A DNA stretch of 64,000 nucleotides from Ruficoccus sp. ZRK36. Its GTDB lineage: Bacteria > Verrucomicrobiota > Verrucomicrobiia > Opitutales > Cerasicoccaceae. Location of the stretch: NCBI RefSeq assembly GCF_019603315.1, contig NZ_CP080649.1, forward strand, positions 1,906,176-1,970,175, written 5' to 3'. Below are positions 33,650 through 43,065 of the stretch, one piece after another (position 1 is the stretch's first letter; each line of letters begins with the position of its first letter). A program made the position numbers and the translations under genes. The notes beneath the pieces were generated by a model. That model made no database searches and had not been told where the DNA came from. It saw only the letters and a program-made list of their open reading frames with translations.

Positions 33650-34804
33650 ATGCTTTTGCATCGCTTCGGATCTATCTGCTCGGGCCGTCGCACGAAAGTG
33701 GTCGTGCCCGCTTTTGCGCTGGGGTGCTCACTCGTATTGATGACGGGTTGCGCTCCGAAAAACGAATTTGTCGCGCCGCCACCGCCTTCTGTGGTCGTCG
33801 CGCCCCCCTACCAGGGTGAGGTCACTGTCTACACTCCAGTGGGTGGACAGACCAGTGCCCGCGACAGCGTGGAGATACGTGCACGCGTCAGCGGCTATCT
33901 GGAGAGCGTGGACTTCACACCCGGCTCGACCGTGAAGACGGGGGACCTGCTTTTTACGATTGAGCCACAGCTCTACGAAGCGGCGCTCCAATCAAGCAAA
34001 GGTCAGCTGGACAGCGCAAATGCCAGCCGGGATCTGGCCCAGACGACTTACCAGCGCAACGAGCAGCTCTTTACCTCGGATGCCATCTCGGAGCTGGATC
34101 TGCTTCGCAGCCAGGCTGAGCTGGAGCTGAGCGAGGCCAGCGTGTCGCAGGCAGAGGCAGCCGTCGAGTCGGCCAGCCTCGATTTGGGGTACACAAAGAT
34201 TTACGCACCGCTGACCGGGCGGATTTCCCGCGAGCGTGTCACGGTCGGTAACCTCGTCGGCTCCGGGGAGCCAACCCTGCTGGCCACCATCGTCCAGATG
34301 GACCCGATGGACATTTATATCAACATTGATGAGCGCACCCTGCTGACGTTTCTCAAGGAGTATGGCCAGAAGCGCAGCACGGACATGAAGGGCTCAACCG
34401 TCTTGCTCGAGCTGAGCGATGGCACGGTCTACTCCCGAAAGGGGCGCGTTGATTACGTCTCCAACCGACTCGACTCAGCCACCGGTACACTGGAGATGCG
34501 GGTCAGCTTTCCCAATCCCGACGGCACGCTCATCCCCGGCCTGTACGGTAAGGTGCTCTTCCCGAATACTTACGATGACGCCATCGTCGTGCCCGAGGAA
34601 TGTATCCAGATGGACATGACCGGCAACTATGTGCTGGTGGTGAACTCCGAGAACGTCGTGGAAACCCGCTACATCGAAAAGGGGCCGCTCGTCGATGAGG
34701 GCAGGGTGGTGACGGAGGGGCTCGGGGCGGACGAGCACGTCATCGTCAACGGTATCCAGCGTGCCCGGCCGGGCATCACGGTCACCCCGCAGAACCCGTC
34801 CTGA
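33650..34804 (+). CDS. RND efflux periplasmic adaptor (membrane fusion) lipoprotein
   Basis: From the ATG at 33650 this is a 384-residue protein with a lipobox LMTGC (Cys34). A Pro-rich linker follows, then the usual adaptor order: barrel-sandwich/lipoyl half (GYLESVDFTPGSTVKTGDLL), helical hairpin (about 105-175), second lipoyl half (IYAPLTGRISRERVTVGNLV) and beta-barrel. The membrane-proximal domain ends in GLGADEHVIVNGIQRARPG. It links the inner-membrane pump, encoded 13 bp downstream, to the outer-membrane channel. The AcrA/MexA-type layout suggests export of hydrophobic or amphipathic compounds. Confidence 0.9.
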   Translation: MLLHRFGSICSGRRTKVVVPAFALGCSLVLMTGCAPKNEFVAPPPPSVVVAPPYQGEVTVYTPVGGQTSARDSVEIRARVSGYLESVDFTPGSTVKTGDLLFTIEPQLYEAALQSSKGQLDSANASRDLAQTTYQRNEQLFTSDAISELDLLRSQAELELSEASVSQAEAAVESASLDLGYTKIYAPLTGRISRERVTVGNLVGSGEPTLLATIVQMDPMDIYINIDERTLLTFLKEYGQKRSTDMKGSTVLLELSDGTVYSRKGRVDYVSNRLDSATGTLEMRVSFPNPDGTLIPGLYGKVLFPNTYDDAIVVPEECIQMDMTGNYVLVVNSENVVETRYIEKGPLVDEGRVVTEGLGADEHVIVNGIQRARPGITVTPQNPS

Positions 34805-34817
34805 GGAGCGCGCGCGT

Positions 34818-37800
34818 ATGTTCAGTCACTTTTTCATCCGTCGCCCGATCTTCGCCGCGGTCCTGTCCATTGTCATCATGCTGCTGGGGGGCTTTGCCCT
34901 CATCACGCTGCCGATTGAGCGCTACCCGGACATTGCCCCGCCCTCCGTGCAGGTCGTAGCGAACTACCCCGGCGCGGATGCCCAGACCGTGGCCGACACC
35001 GTGGCCTCTCCCATCGAGCAGGCCGTGAACGGGGTCGAGAACATGATCTACATGTCCAGCACCTGCGGTAATGACGGGAGCATGACGCTGACGGTCTCCT
35101 TTGCCACCGGGACAGACCCGGACATGTCGCAGGTCTTCGTCCAGAACCGCGTTAACAAGGTCATGTCTCAGCTCCCGCAGGAGGTGCAGCGGCTCGGCGT
35201 GCAGGTGGACAAGCAGATGAAGGATGCGAACCTCTACCTGGCGCTGACTTCACCCGATGGGCGCTACGATGACATCTTTCTGGCCAACTACGTTAACCTC
35301 CGCATCAAGGACGAGCTCGCCCGCGTCGCCGGAGTGGGGAAGGTGCAGACCTTTGGCGCCGGTAACTACAGTATGCGCCTCTGGCTGGACCCGGACAAGA
35401 TGCAGGTGCGCCGCGTCACGGTAGACGAGGTGCTCCAGGCCGTAAAGGAGCAGAACGTGCAGGTCGCCGCCGGTAACATCGGTGAGCCGCCCGCCCCCGA
35501 GGGCCAACAGTTTCAGTACACGATTAACGTCAAGGGCCGCCTGAGCGACCCGCAGGAGTTTGCCGCCATCATCCTGCGCACGGGTGAGGACGGGCAGGTC
35601 CTGCGTCTGGGGGATGTGGCCGACATCGAGCTCGGGGCCGAGACCTACAACGTGCAGGCTCAGCTCAACGGCATGCCCGCCGCCGCCATGGCCATCTATC
35701 AGGTGCCCGGCGCGAACGCGCTAAACGTCGCCAAAGGGATCAAGGCCAAGGTCGCCGATCTTTCCGAGAGCTTCCCCGAGGGGATCGAGATGACGGTGGT
35801 CTACGATAACACCCGCATGATCGTGGCCTCGATCGAGGAGGTGGTGGTGACGCTTTTCATCACGCTGATCCTTGTCGTGCTGGTGGTCTACATCTTCCTG
35901 CAAAGTTTCCGGGCCACCCTTATCCCCACGCTGACCATTCCGGTCTCATTGATCGGTACGTTTGGGGCCATGGCCGTGCTCGGCTTTTCCATCAATCTGC
36001 TCACACTCTTCGGGCTGATCCTCGTCATCGGTATCGTGGTGGACGATGCTATCGTGGTGGTCGAGAACTGTACCCGCCACCTGGAGGAGGGGATGTCCCC
36101 GAAGGACGCGGCCTTTAAGACCATGATAGAGGTCAGTGGTCCGGTGGTGGCAACTACGCTGGTGCTGCTGGCGGTGTTTGTGCCCACGGCGTTCATGGGC
36201 GGGATCACAGGGATACTTTTCCAGCAGTTCGCGCTCACGATCTCGGTGGCCACGGTCTTCTCCTCGATCAACGCCCTCACGCTCAGCCCGGCGCTGTGCG
36301 GGGTGCTGCTGAGAAAAAGCAGCGGGCGCACGAACTGGTTCTTCCGCCTGTTCAACCTCGGGATGGACAAGACCACCAACGGCTACCACGCCACGGTGCG
36401 CGCGGTCATGCGCAAGGCCGCTATCGGGGTCATGCTCTTTGTCGGGATGACGGTGCTCGCCATGTGGGGCTTTGTCCAGCTGCCGACCGGGTTCGTGCCT
36501 CAGGAGGACGAGGGCTACTGCATCATTTCGGTCCAGCTGCCGGATGCCTCCTCCCTCCAGCGCACTACGGCTGTCATGGATCAGGTCAACGGCATCGTGG
36601 GCGACACCGACGGTGTGCAGAACTACATGACCATCTCCGGTTTTTCGCTGCTCGATGGCGCGGCCTCCTCAAACATGGCCTTCTGTATCGCTGTGTTCAA
36701 GGACTGGTCCGAGCGCCCGCCCGACCAGCACCAGAGCGTCCTGCTCGGTAAGCTCAACGGCCGACTCACGCGCATGCTGGATGCGATCGGTTTCGCCTTC
36801 CCGACGCCATCACTGCCAGGGCTCGGCCTGACCGGTGGCTTTACCTTCATGCTTCAGGACCGCGGGGGTGCTGGGATGGAGACGCTTGAGCAGGTGGCCA
36901 ACGAGTTTATCGCGGACGGGAACACCCAGTCCGCCATCACCGGGATGAGTACGACCTTCCGGGCCAACGTGCCGCAGCTCTTCGTCGATATTAATCGCGA
37001 GCAGGTGAAAAACCGCGGGCTCTCGCTCACGTCGGTTTTTGATACCATGCAGACCTATCTCGGTTCCTCCTACGTGAACGACTTCACGCTCTACAACCGG
37101 GTCTTTAAGGTCAAGGCACAGGCCGCCAGTGAATACCGTACAGTCGCCGCCGACATCGGAAAACTGGAGATACCGACCCCCGGCGGCGAGATGACCCCGC
37201 TCGCTGGCTTGATCGATGTCAGCGAGGTCCTCGGGCCGCAGACCATTACCCGCTATAATCTCTACCCCTCCGTCAAGGTGATGGGTAACAACGCCGCTGG
37301 CTACAGCTCCGGGCAGGCGATGGGGGTGATCGAGAACATGGCCACGCAGAAGCTGCCTACCTCGATGGGCTACGAGTGGACGGATATGTCCTACCAGCAA
37401 CAGGTGGCCAGCGGGAGCACCACAGTCATCTTCGCCCTCGCCATCGTGCTGGTCTATCTGGTGCTGGCCGCTCAGTATGAGAGCTGGACGCTGCCGCTGT
37501 CGGTCTGTCTCTCCGTGCCCACGGCTCTGCTGGGGGCGGTGGCTGCGCTCATGATTCGCGGCTACGATAACAACCTCTACACCCAGATCGGTATCGTGCT
37601 GCTGATCGGTCTATCGACCAAAAGCGCGATCCTTATTGTCGAGTTTGCCAAGGAGCAGCGAGACAGTGGCATGAGTCCTTTTGACGCGGCCTTGAGCGCC
37701 GCCCGCCTGCGCTTCCGCGCCGTGCTGATGACGGCCTTTTCCTTCATCCTGGGCGTGCTGCCGCTACTCGTCGCCACGGGTGCCGGGGCCGAGAGTCGCA

Positions 37801-37970
37801 AGGCGATCGGCACCTCGGTCTTTGGCGGTATGCTGGTGGCCACGGCTGTCAGTGTCGTCGTGGTGCCGATGCTTTACTATGTCATTCAGGTGCTGTCGGA
37901 GAAGTTCGGCCGCTCCCAACCCATTTCCTCTGCCCCTGCGGGCGACAACGACTCTGGCCATGAAGCCTAG
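34818..37970 (+). CDS. RND multidrug efflux transporter, HAE1 (AcrB) type
   Basis: At 1050 residues this has the AcrB-type length. It starts FSHFFIRRPIFAAVLSIVIM, has the porter-domain signature YPDIAPPSVQV, and contains VVDDAIVVVENCTRHLEEG with the paired acidic residues of the TM4 proton relay. The repeat half includes TKSAILIVEFAKEQRD. Twelve hydrophobic helices are visible. It pumps drugs, lipids or dyes out using the proton gradient, working with the adaptor and channel encoded on either side. A GGAG Shine-Dalgarno lies 8 bp before the ATG. The last codons overlap the TolC-like gene by 11 bp. Confidence 0.93.
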   Translation: MFSHFFIRRPIFAAVLSIVIMLLGGFALITLPIERYPDIAPPSVQVVANYPGADAQTVADTVASPIEQAVNGVENMIYMSSTCGNDGSMTLTVSFATGTDPDMSQVFVQNRVNKVMSQLPQEVQRLGVQVDKQMKDANLYLALTSPDGRYDDIFLANYVNLRIKDELARVAGVGKVQTFGAGNYSMRLWLDPDKMQVRRVTVDEVLQAVKEQNVQVAAGNIGEPPAPEGQQFQYTINVKGRLSDPQEFAAIILRTGEDGQVLRLGDVADIELGAETYNVQAQLNGMPAAAMAIYQVPGANALNVAKGIKAKVADLSESFPEGIEMTVVYDNTRMIVASIEEVVVTLFITLILVVLVVYIFLQSFRATLIPTLTIPVSLIGTFGAMAVLGFSINLLTLFGLILVIGIVVDDAIVVVENCTRHLEEGMSPKDAAFKTMIEVSGPVVATTLVLLAVFVPTAFMGGITGILFQQFALTISVATVFSSINALTLSPALCGVLLRKSSGRTNWFFRLFNLGMDKTTNGYHATVRAVMRKAAIGVMLFVGMTVLAMWGFVQLPTGFVPQEDEGYCIISVQLPDASSLQRTTAVMDQVNGIVGDTDGVQNYMTISGFSLLDGAASSNMAFCIAVFKDWSERPPDQHQSVLLGKLNGRLTRMLDAIGFAFPTPSLPGLGLTGGFTFMLQDRGGAGMETLEQVANEFIADGNTQSAITGMSTTFRANVPQLFVDINREQVKNRGLSLTSVFDTMQTYLGSSYVNDFTLYNRVFKVKAQAASEYRTVAADIGKLEIPTPGGEMTPLAGLIDVSEVLGPQTITRYNLYPSVKVMGNNAAGYSSGQAMGVIENMATQKLPTSMGYEWTDMSYQQQVASGSTTVIFALAIVLVYLVLAAQYESWTLPLSVCLSVPTALLGAVAALMIRGYDNNLYTQIGIVLLIGLSTKSAILIVEFAKEQRDSGMSPFDAALSAARLRFRAVLMTAFSFILGVLPLLVATGAGAESRKAIGTSVFGGMLVATAVSVVVVPMLYYVIQVLSEKFGRSQPISSAPAGDNDSGHEA

Positions 37971-40404
37971 TATTTTCCTTACCCTTTTCGCCTTTCTGCT
38001 GGCTGGTGCCGCGCACGCCCAGACGACCGCATCTACTGTCATGTCTGGCGGCGACACCGCCAATACCGCCACCGGTAAAACGCTGTCCACCTACACGATT
38101 GCCGTGGTGCGGGACGGAGCCTCTCCGGTCTTCACGGAGCAGGCTGCTATCGTTGAGCAGGAGTTGCGCGGTCTCATCCGGGGTAAAACCGCGATCCGCT
38201 TTAAACAGAGCGCGACCTTTGATGCCCAGTGGGACCCCGAAGGAGCGGACGAGGCTCTCCAGGCAGCCTTGGCGGATACGGAGGTGGACGCTGTGCTGCT
38301 GCAGGGGCTGCTCGTGATGCAGGCCGCCACTCAGGCCGATAGCCCCTTACCAAAGCCCGTGGTCGGCTCGTGGCTGCAGGAGCCCGAGATGATCAACCTG
38401 CTGCTCGATGAAATGGGCCGCTCCACCGTCCCGAACCTCAACGTCGTGGTCGCCGGGCATACCGTGCGGGAGGATTTGAAGGACTTCGTCGGCCTGGTGG
38501 ACTTTGCCAAGCTCTATGTACTGGTCGATGCCGCCTATGGCGACAGTGTGGCCTTTATCCAGGATTACCTGAATGAGGTCGAGACGGCGGTCCCGGCCGA
38601 GCTGGTAGTCGTGGATATGGGGGACTCTGCGCAGGCCGTATTGGATCAACTTCCCGGCAATGCCCGTGCGGTGTATCTTTTTCCGCCTCTGCAGATGGAT
38701 GAGACCGCTCGCAAAGCGCTTATCGCTGGCATCAATGCCCGGGGCATCCCGTCTTTTGCCTATCTGGGCGAGCCCGCTGTGCGCAACGGGGTGCTGGCAG
38801 GCTCAATGCCGGACGTGCGGCTCCAGCTCGCCCGCCGCCAGGCGCTGAACTTCCAGCGGGTGATGAGTGGGGACAAGCCCGAGTCCCTGCCGTCACGCAT
38901 CCGTATCGAGCCTAAGCTCTACCTCAACGCGCTCACCGCGCAGCAGATCGGCTACGACATCGCGTTCGAGACCGCTGCCGGGGCCGAGGTGCTCTTTGAA
39001 AATGAAATCGAAATCGGCGACCCGATCGAGCTGATTGGCGCGATTGACCAGGCGCTCCGGTACAACTTCGAGTACCTCTCTCGCCAGCAGGACACCCAGG
39101 TCAGCTACGAGGACAAGCGCATGGCTCTGAGCCCGTTGCTGCCGCAGATCAGCGCCGTCACAGCCTACAATCAGGTCGATGCCGGTACGGTTTATGCCTC
39201 TGGCGGGGCCACCCCGAAGGTTGCCGCCAATGTCGGAGTTCGCATCAGCCAGATCATTTACAGTGACAAGCGCTTGGCGAACTTCCGCATCGCGGGGCAG
39301 AACTACCAGGCCGCCACGCTGCAGGAGGAGGTCACCCGGCTGGACATCATCCAGGATACCTCGCTGGCCTACATCAACTACCTCTCGGCGCGGGCGGTGG
39401 AGCGCATCGCCCGTGACAATCTCGCCGTCACCCGGCGAAATGTCGAGCTGGCCCGCATCCGTGAAGAGGTGGGTACCGGGGGTAGGGAAGAGGTTTACCG
39501 CTTTGAGGCAGCCGAGGCTTCGGACCGGGCTCAGGTGTCTGACGCGCAGGCCGCCGTCGAGCAGGCGCTGGTCGCCCTGAACCAGATGCTCGGCGAGGAT
39601 CTGAGCAAGCGCTGGATACCGCGCGACCTCGCGCTCGATTCCCCGCATTTCCGGGATGTGGTGGACACCGCCTCCGGGCTCATCGGCACCCGTGCCGATT
39701 ATGAGCGCTTCCGCCTGTTTTCACTCCAGTACGGGGTTTCCCGCAGCCCTGAAGTCGGCGCCTATGACCGGCTCATCCAGGGGCAGGAGCTGAGCCTCGA
39801 CCAGAAGGAGCGCTCCTTCTACATCCCCGAGGTCGCCGCCAATTTTAACTACACCAATACCTTTCACCAGAGCAGCGAATACAACCCGCTGCTCTACCCG
39901 GACGATGATGCCTGGCTCGTGACGGTGGAGGCGGAGCTGCCGATCTTTGAGGGGGGGAGGCGCGTCTTTGATGTGATCCGTCAACGCTCGGTCGTGCGCG
40001 GGCTGCAGTACACCCGCGACCTGACCCGCCAGCTCGTGCAGCAGCGGATCCTCAATGCCATCTACTCGCTGGCGGCCTCCCGCTCGAACATCGAGTACAG
40101 CCAGGTCGCCGCTGACCGTGCCAACCGCAACCTCGACATCGTCACGGAAAAATACCGCCAGGGCATGGTCAACAACATCGACCTCATCGATGCGCAGAAC
40201 GAAGCCTTTACCCAGCGCCAGAACGAGACCCTCGCCGTGTACGGGTTCTTGCAGTTCCTCGTCTCGTACATGCGCTCGATCAGCTTTTACGAGTTCTATG
40301 CCGACGCTGCCCAGCGGGACGCATGGATTCGCCAGACCGAGGCCTTTATCAACCGTGAGCCGGGGATGGCATATCCCGCAGGTGGCGCCTCCTCCATGCA
40401 GTAG
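37960..40404 (+). CDS. TolC-family outer-membrane efflux protein with N-terminal substrate-binding-like domain
   Basis: From the ATG at 37960 the protein has 814 residues, nearly twice the length of TolC. After a signal peptide (MKPSIFLTLFAFLLAGAAHA) residues of about 45-330 alternate strands and helices like an ABC/Trp-type periplasmic binding protein (TIAVVRDGASPVFTEQ, VDAVLLQGLLV, PVVGSWLQEPEMI, RAVYLFPPLQMDE, GIPSFAYLGEPAVRNG). The C-terminal about 450 residues show TolC-like repeats: LAYINYLSARAVERIARDNL, EEVYRFEAAEASDRAQV, and a second copy with NAIYSLAASRSNIEYSQVA. It overlaps the pump gene, so it is the channel of this RND system. The extra domain might sense or bind the cargo. Confidence 0.85.
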   Translation: MKPSIFLTLFAFLLAGAAHAQTTASTVMSGGDTANTATGKTLSTYTIAVVRDGASPVFTEQAAIVEQELRGLIRGKTAIRFKQSATFDAQWDPEGADEALQAALADTEVDAVLLQGLLVMQAATQADSPLPKPVVGSWLQEPEMINLLLDEMGRSTVPNLNVVVAGHTVREDLKDFVGLVDFAKLYVLVDAAYGDSVAFIQDYLNEVETAVPAELVVVDMGDSAQAVLDQLPGNARAVYLFPPLQMDETARKALIAGINARGIPSFAYLGEPAVRNGVLAGSMPDVRLQLARRQALNFQRVMSGDKPESLPSRIRIEPKLYLNALTAQQIGYDIAFETAAGAEVLFENEIEIGDPIELIGAIDQALRYNFEYLSRQQDTQVSYEDKRMALSPLLPQISAVTAYNQVDAGTVYASGGATPKVAANVGVRISQIIYSDKRLANFRIAGQNYQAATLQEEVTRLDIIQDTSLAYINYLSARAVERIARDNLAVTRRNVELARIREEVGTGGREEVYRFEAAEASDRAQVSDAQAAVEQALVALNQMLGEDLSKRWIPRDLALDSPHFRDVVDTASGLIGTRADYERFRLFSLQYGVSRSPEVGAYDRLIQGQELSLDQKERSFYIPEVAANFNYTNTFHQSSEYNPLLYPDDDAWLVTVEAELPIFEGGRRVFDVIRQRSVVRGLQYTRDLTRQLVQQRILNAIYSLAASRSNIEYSQVAADRANRNLDIVTEKYRQGMVNNIDLIDAQNEAFTQRQNETLAVYGFLQFLVSYMRSISFYEFYADAAQRDAWIRQTEAFINREPGMAYPAGGASSMQ

Positions 40405-40547
40405 TTGAGTCCAATTGGGGCAAATATCCCGGGCGGTCGGCTGATCCGACAATGATCGCTCATAGGCAGGCGTAAGCCGGGCGAGCTGAGATAAACGTCT
40501 TAACGGGGGGCCGTTATATCTTGTTGCCAGATACTGGCTTAAAATGG
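40405..40547. other. 3' intergenic stretch downstream of the efflux operon
   Basis: No gene and no strong terminator hairpin was identified between the TolC-like stop and the tRNA-Pro. GGGGGG near 40505 is not part of a clear stem-loop. Confidence 0.35.
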
Positions 40548-40622
40548 TCGGGCTGAGAGGATTCGAACCTCCGACCCCTACACCCCCAGTGTAGTGCGCT
40601 AACCAGACTGCGCTACAGCCCG
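40548..40622 (-). tRNA. tRNA-Pro (anticodon GGG)
   Basis: On the minus strand this is a 75-nt cloverleaf with acceptor stem CGGGCTG/CAGCCCG (C1-G72 and A73, as usual for bacterial tRNA-Pro). The D-stem is GCGC/GCGC, the anticodon loop CTGGGGG gives GGG, and the T-arm is GGAGG-TTCGAAT-CCTCT. CCA is encoded at 40545-40547. Confidence 0.95.
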
Positions 40623-40742
40623 CGACCAAAGGGGAGAAGAATTACAAAGATTACAGTTCTGTCAAAGAAAAACAAATGGAAGTTTTGGGATTGTGATATC
40701 GCGTTTTTTTCTGTTAGCGTTTCGGAGTTATCAGGGGGGATT

Positions 40743-40806
40743 TAAGGCATAGATGTGCCATTTACGCCTTACCTCTCATAATTTTATTGCGTTTTAGTCG
40801 CAATAA
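40743..40806. promoter_or_regulatory. Structured leader upstream of the secreted repeat protein
   Basis: A perfect 8-bp inverted repeat TTATTGCG/CGCAATAA (40784-40791, 40799-40806, 7-nt loop) lies 47 bp upstream of the start codon. An outer TAAGGC/GCCTTA pair occupies 40743-40771. The region is AT-rich compared with flanking genes. It could be an operator pair or 5'-UTR hairpins. Confidence 0.4.
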
Positions 40807-40853
40807 GGCCATCTATTGGCTCTTAAATCGCCATCTCATCTATCCATCCTTCA

Positions 40854-41969
40854 ATGAAAATCAGTACCGCTCTAGTCCTCTCCGCAGGCATACTCTCGGC
40901 TGCACCGCTCACCAGCACTGCCGAAACTGCCTACACGCCACCCGTCATGGCTTCCAGCACACAACTGCAGGAAGGCCTGAATGTTGTTGGCGTGACCGCT
41001 TTGAATGCCATCGAGGCAACCGGCGTCATCGACTCCATTGATAGCGTTGACGGTGAGGGCTATACCACTCTGGTTGTGACCGATGTCCCTGAGGACTGGG
41101 GAACCTACGACCAACAAAACCAGGGCGGTATTGTACAATACAACGGCATTGTTGGTTATCAGGATGTGCCCATGTATTACTTGGAAGTTACCTCCGGTGA
41201 TCAGCAGGGTTTGATTTTGGATGTTGTTGCTACGGAGGCAGGTGCTGAAAATACCCTGACTGTGGGGACTGACCTCACGGGTATGGATGCCATTTTTGCC
41301 GACCAGACTTTTGCTGTCCGCCAAAAGCGTACGATTGCCGATGTTTTCGGTGCGGATAATGAAGCTGGTCTGACGGGTGGAAACAGCTTCAGCAGCTCTG
41401 ATTTGGTGTATGTTTACATCAACGGCAATTTCGAGATGTTTTACTACCAGGAATGGCCTGAGGAGCTTAACAACAATGGCTGGCGACAGATTAGTGATTT
41501 TGAAACATCCATGGATGACATCTGCGTCGACCCAGACCTTGGGCTGATTGTCTATATCCGCAATGCAGGGACGACGGTGAATCTCGTAACCGCAGGTGAT
41601 GTTAAAACAGGCACTGCGCGCACGGCCTTTACCACTGGGCTGAACCCCATCAACATGAAGTTCCCGGTTGGGATGACTTTGGGGTCTTCTGGATTGTACA
41701 ATGGAGACTCGGAGAATCCTGTTTTACAGGGGGGGATGAGTTTTTCGACCGCTGACCTCGTTTATGTTTTAATCCCGGACGAGAGTCGGTTTGAGATGTA
41801 CTACTACCAGGAATGGCCTGAGGAGCTTAACAACAATGGCTGGCGACAAATTAGTGATTTTGAAACATCCATGGACAATGTTGAGATCCCAAATGGAGCA
41901 ATGATTATTGTCTACCGCCGTGCGAGTGAAGCGACGGAGTGGACATTGCCACAACCTTTCAGCCTTTAG
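40854..41969 (+). CDS. Secreted protein with duplicated segment, TIGR02597-like
   Basis: This 371-residue protein has a signal peptide (MKISTALVLSAGILSAAPLTSTA). The mature part has two copies of a segment containing YYQEWPEELNNNGWRQISDF, at about residues 197-220 and 317-340, each within a larger domain beginning SFSSSDLVYV / SFSTADLVYV. I recall similar proteins in Verrucomicrobiota under the model TIGR02597, but this was not searched. The gene has noticeably lower GC than its neighbours. It is followed 45 bp later by a PEP-CTERM gene, suggesting a role in the cell envelope or matrix. The function is unknown. Confidence 0.72.
   Translation: MKISTALVLSAGILSAAPLTSTAETAYTPPVMASSTQLQEGLNVVGVTALNAIEATGVIDSIDSVDGEGYTTLVVTDVPEDWGTYDQQNQGGIVQYNGIVGYQDVPMYYLEVTSGDQQGLILDVVATEAGAENTLTVGTDLTGMDAIFADQTFAVRQKRTIADVFGADNEAGLTGGNSFSSSDLVYVYINGNFEMFYYQEWPEELNNNGWRQISDFETSMDDICVDPDLGLIVYIRNAGTTVNLVTAGDVKTGTARTAFTTGLNPINMKFPVGMTLGSSGLYNGDSENPVLQGGMSFSTADLVYVLIPDESRFEMYYYQEWPEELNNNGWRQISDFETSMDNVEIPNGAMIIVYRRASEATEWTLPQPFSL
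41442..41515 (+). repeat. 74-bp direct DNA repeat, copy 1
   Basis: This is identical to 41802-41875 except for one transition (G at 41489, A at 41849), at an exact spacing of 360 bp and in the same reading frame. Sequence just outside the repeat diverges, including the three or four codons upstream. Confidence 0.95.
41802..41875 (+). repeat. 74-bp direct DNA repeat, copy 2
   Basis: This is the second copy of the 41442-41515 repeat. Near identity at synonymous positions, while the surrounding domain copies differ, argues for recent gene conversion or strong nucleotide-level constraint. Confidence 0.95.
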
Positions 41970-42014
41970 TGCTATTGATCTATAATCAATAATTTCACAC
42001 GAATACCTTTTGAA

Positions 42015-42713
42015 ATGTACAACAAGTTTCACCATTATCTGACTGCCAGTCTGCTCTTAATCGCTACCACTGCTTGCTGGGCACAAACGGCGACGACAAC
42101 CATCAAATGGGGAGGAGATAACCCCATCGGTAGTTCCTTCTTGCTTAGCGACTCAACTGGCGAGCTCTTTGACAATAACGCCATTGTTGCCATGGGTTAC
42201 TTTAATGCTGGGTTTGATATCGGCGCTAACGTAACGGATGTGCAGGCTATCTACGATAATTTGGTCGTGCTCGATACTGCAATCGTTGGCGAAGGTGAGC
42301 AGTCCTATTACGATGGCTTTGTTACTGCTGATACTACGATTGATACCACTACGCCCGACGGTAGTGCCGCAGTTGGACAAGTCGTCTATTATTGGGTTTT
42401 AGCCGGTGTTACCACTTACTCTGAAGAGATTTTGTCCAGCATCGCTGAGATGGCCTTGGTCACGGATAGCTCATGGGATGTCGGTGAAACCCCCGGAGCC
42501 ATTCCGAATGGTACTGTCAGTGGCAACACCTATAATATCGCGACGAACTACCTCGACACGATTGTTTATGGCACTGACGGTGGTGCTGGAGTTGGTGCTG
42601 GTAGTATTACCATTCGTACTGCCCAAGTCGTTCCTGAGCCGGCGTTTTATGCGGCAGGGCTGGGGATCGTTGCTCTGATGGTAGCATGGGTGCGTCGTCG
42701 CCGGGCTGCCTAA
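42015..42713 (+). CDS. PEP-CTERM sorting domain protein
   Basis: This 232-residue protein has a signal peptide (about 1-23, ending TACWAQ). A Thr/Asp/Gly-rich beta-type body follows, and the C-terminus is a canonical PEP-CTERM signal: VVPEPAFYAAGLGIV, a membrane helix and VRRRRAA. It should be exported, processed by an exosortase and attached to or released from the surface. No exosortase gene is in the window. It is in tandem with the secreted repeat protein 45 bp upstream. An AT hairpin (TATTGAT/ATCAATA, 41974-41992) sits between them. Confidence 0.85.
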   Translation: MYNKFHHYLTASLLLIATTACWAQTATTTIKWGGDNPIGSSFLLSDSTGELFDNNAIVAMGYFNAGFDIGANVTDVQAIYDNLVVLDTAIVGEGEQSYYDGFVTADTTIDTTTPDGSAAVGQVVYYWVLAGVTTYSEEILSSIAEMALVTDSSWDVGETPGAIPNGTVSGNTYNIATNYLDTIVYGTDGGAGVGAGSITIRTAQVVPEPAFYAAGLGIVALMVAWVRRRRAA

Positions 42714-43065
42714 GTAATCTTTATCCGCTTTGACTTTCCAATCCCCGCCTGTTGGCGGGGATTTTTTTGTCGCGTGGGCTGTGGTGTGCCTGAGTTTAAT
42801 CAGGGAGCAGATAAGCGGTGGAATGTGTGAAATCAGCGCGTTTAGCTGCAACTTTTAGTGGCCAGAGGTGTTTTAGGCGTCACAGGGAATCCGTCACTCT
42901 GGAGGGCAGGGCGGGTTGCCTTCTGCTATCGTGCTTTTTCACCCATGATCGTCACCTATTCGTCATATTCGCCTTCCAGTTAGAACTTGGATTTCCGGCC
43001 CGAGCGGTAGAGAATATCCCCTTTGCCGCCCTTGTGGCCAAGACTTCCAATATCCGTTAATTCCT
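42714..43065. other. Intergenic region upstream of the type II secretion operon
   Basis: It contains the terminator at 42741-42769 and presumably the gsp promoter. No further gene, repeat or recognisable promoter hexamers were found between 42770 and 43065. Confidence 0.4.
42741..42769 (+). terminator. Intrinsic terminator after PEP-CTERM gene
   Basis: The 9-bp stem ATCCCCGCC/GGCGGGGAT with loop TGTT is followed by a run of seven T, 27 bp after the stop codon. Confidence 0.93.

Noticed and set aside
41974..41992. Terminator between the secreted repeat protein and the PEP-CTERM gene
   Set aside because: The stem TATTGAT/ATCAATA is AT-only and lacks a T-run, so it is too weak.
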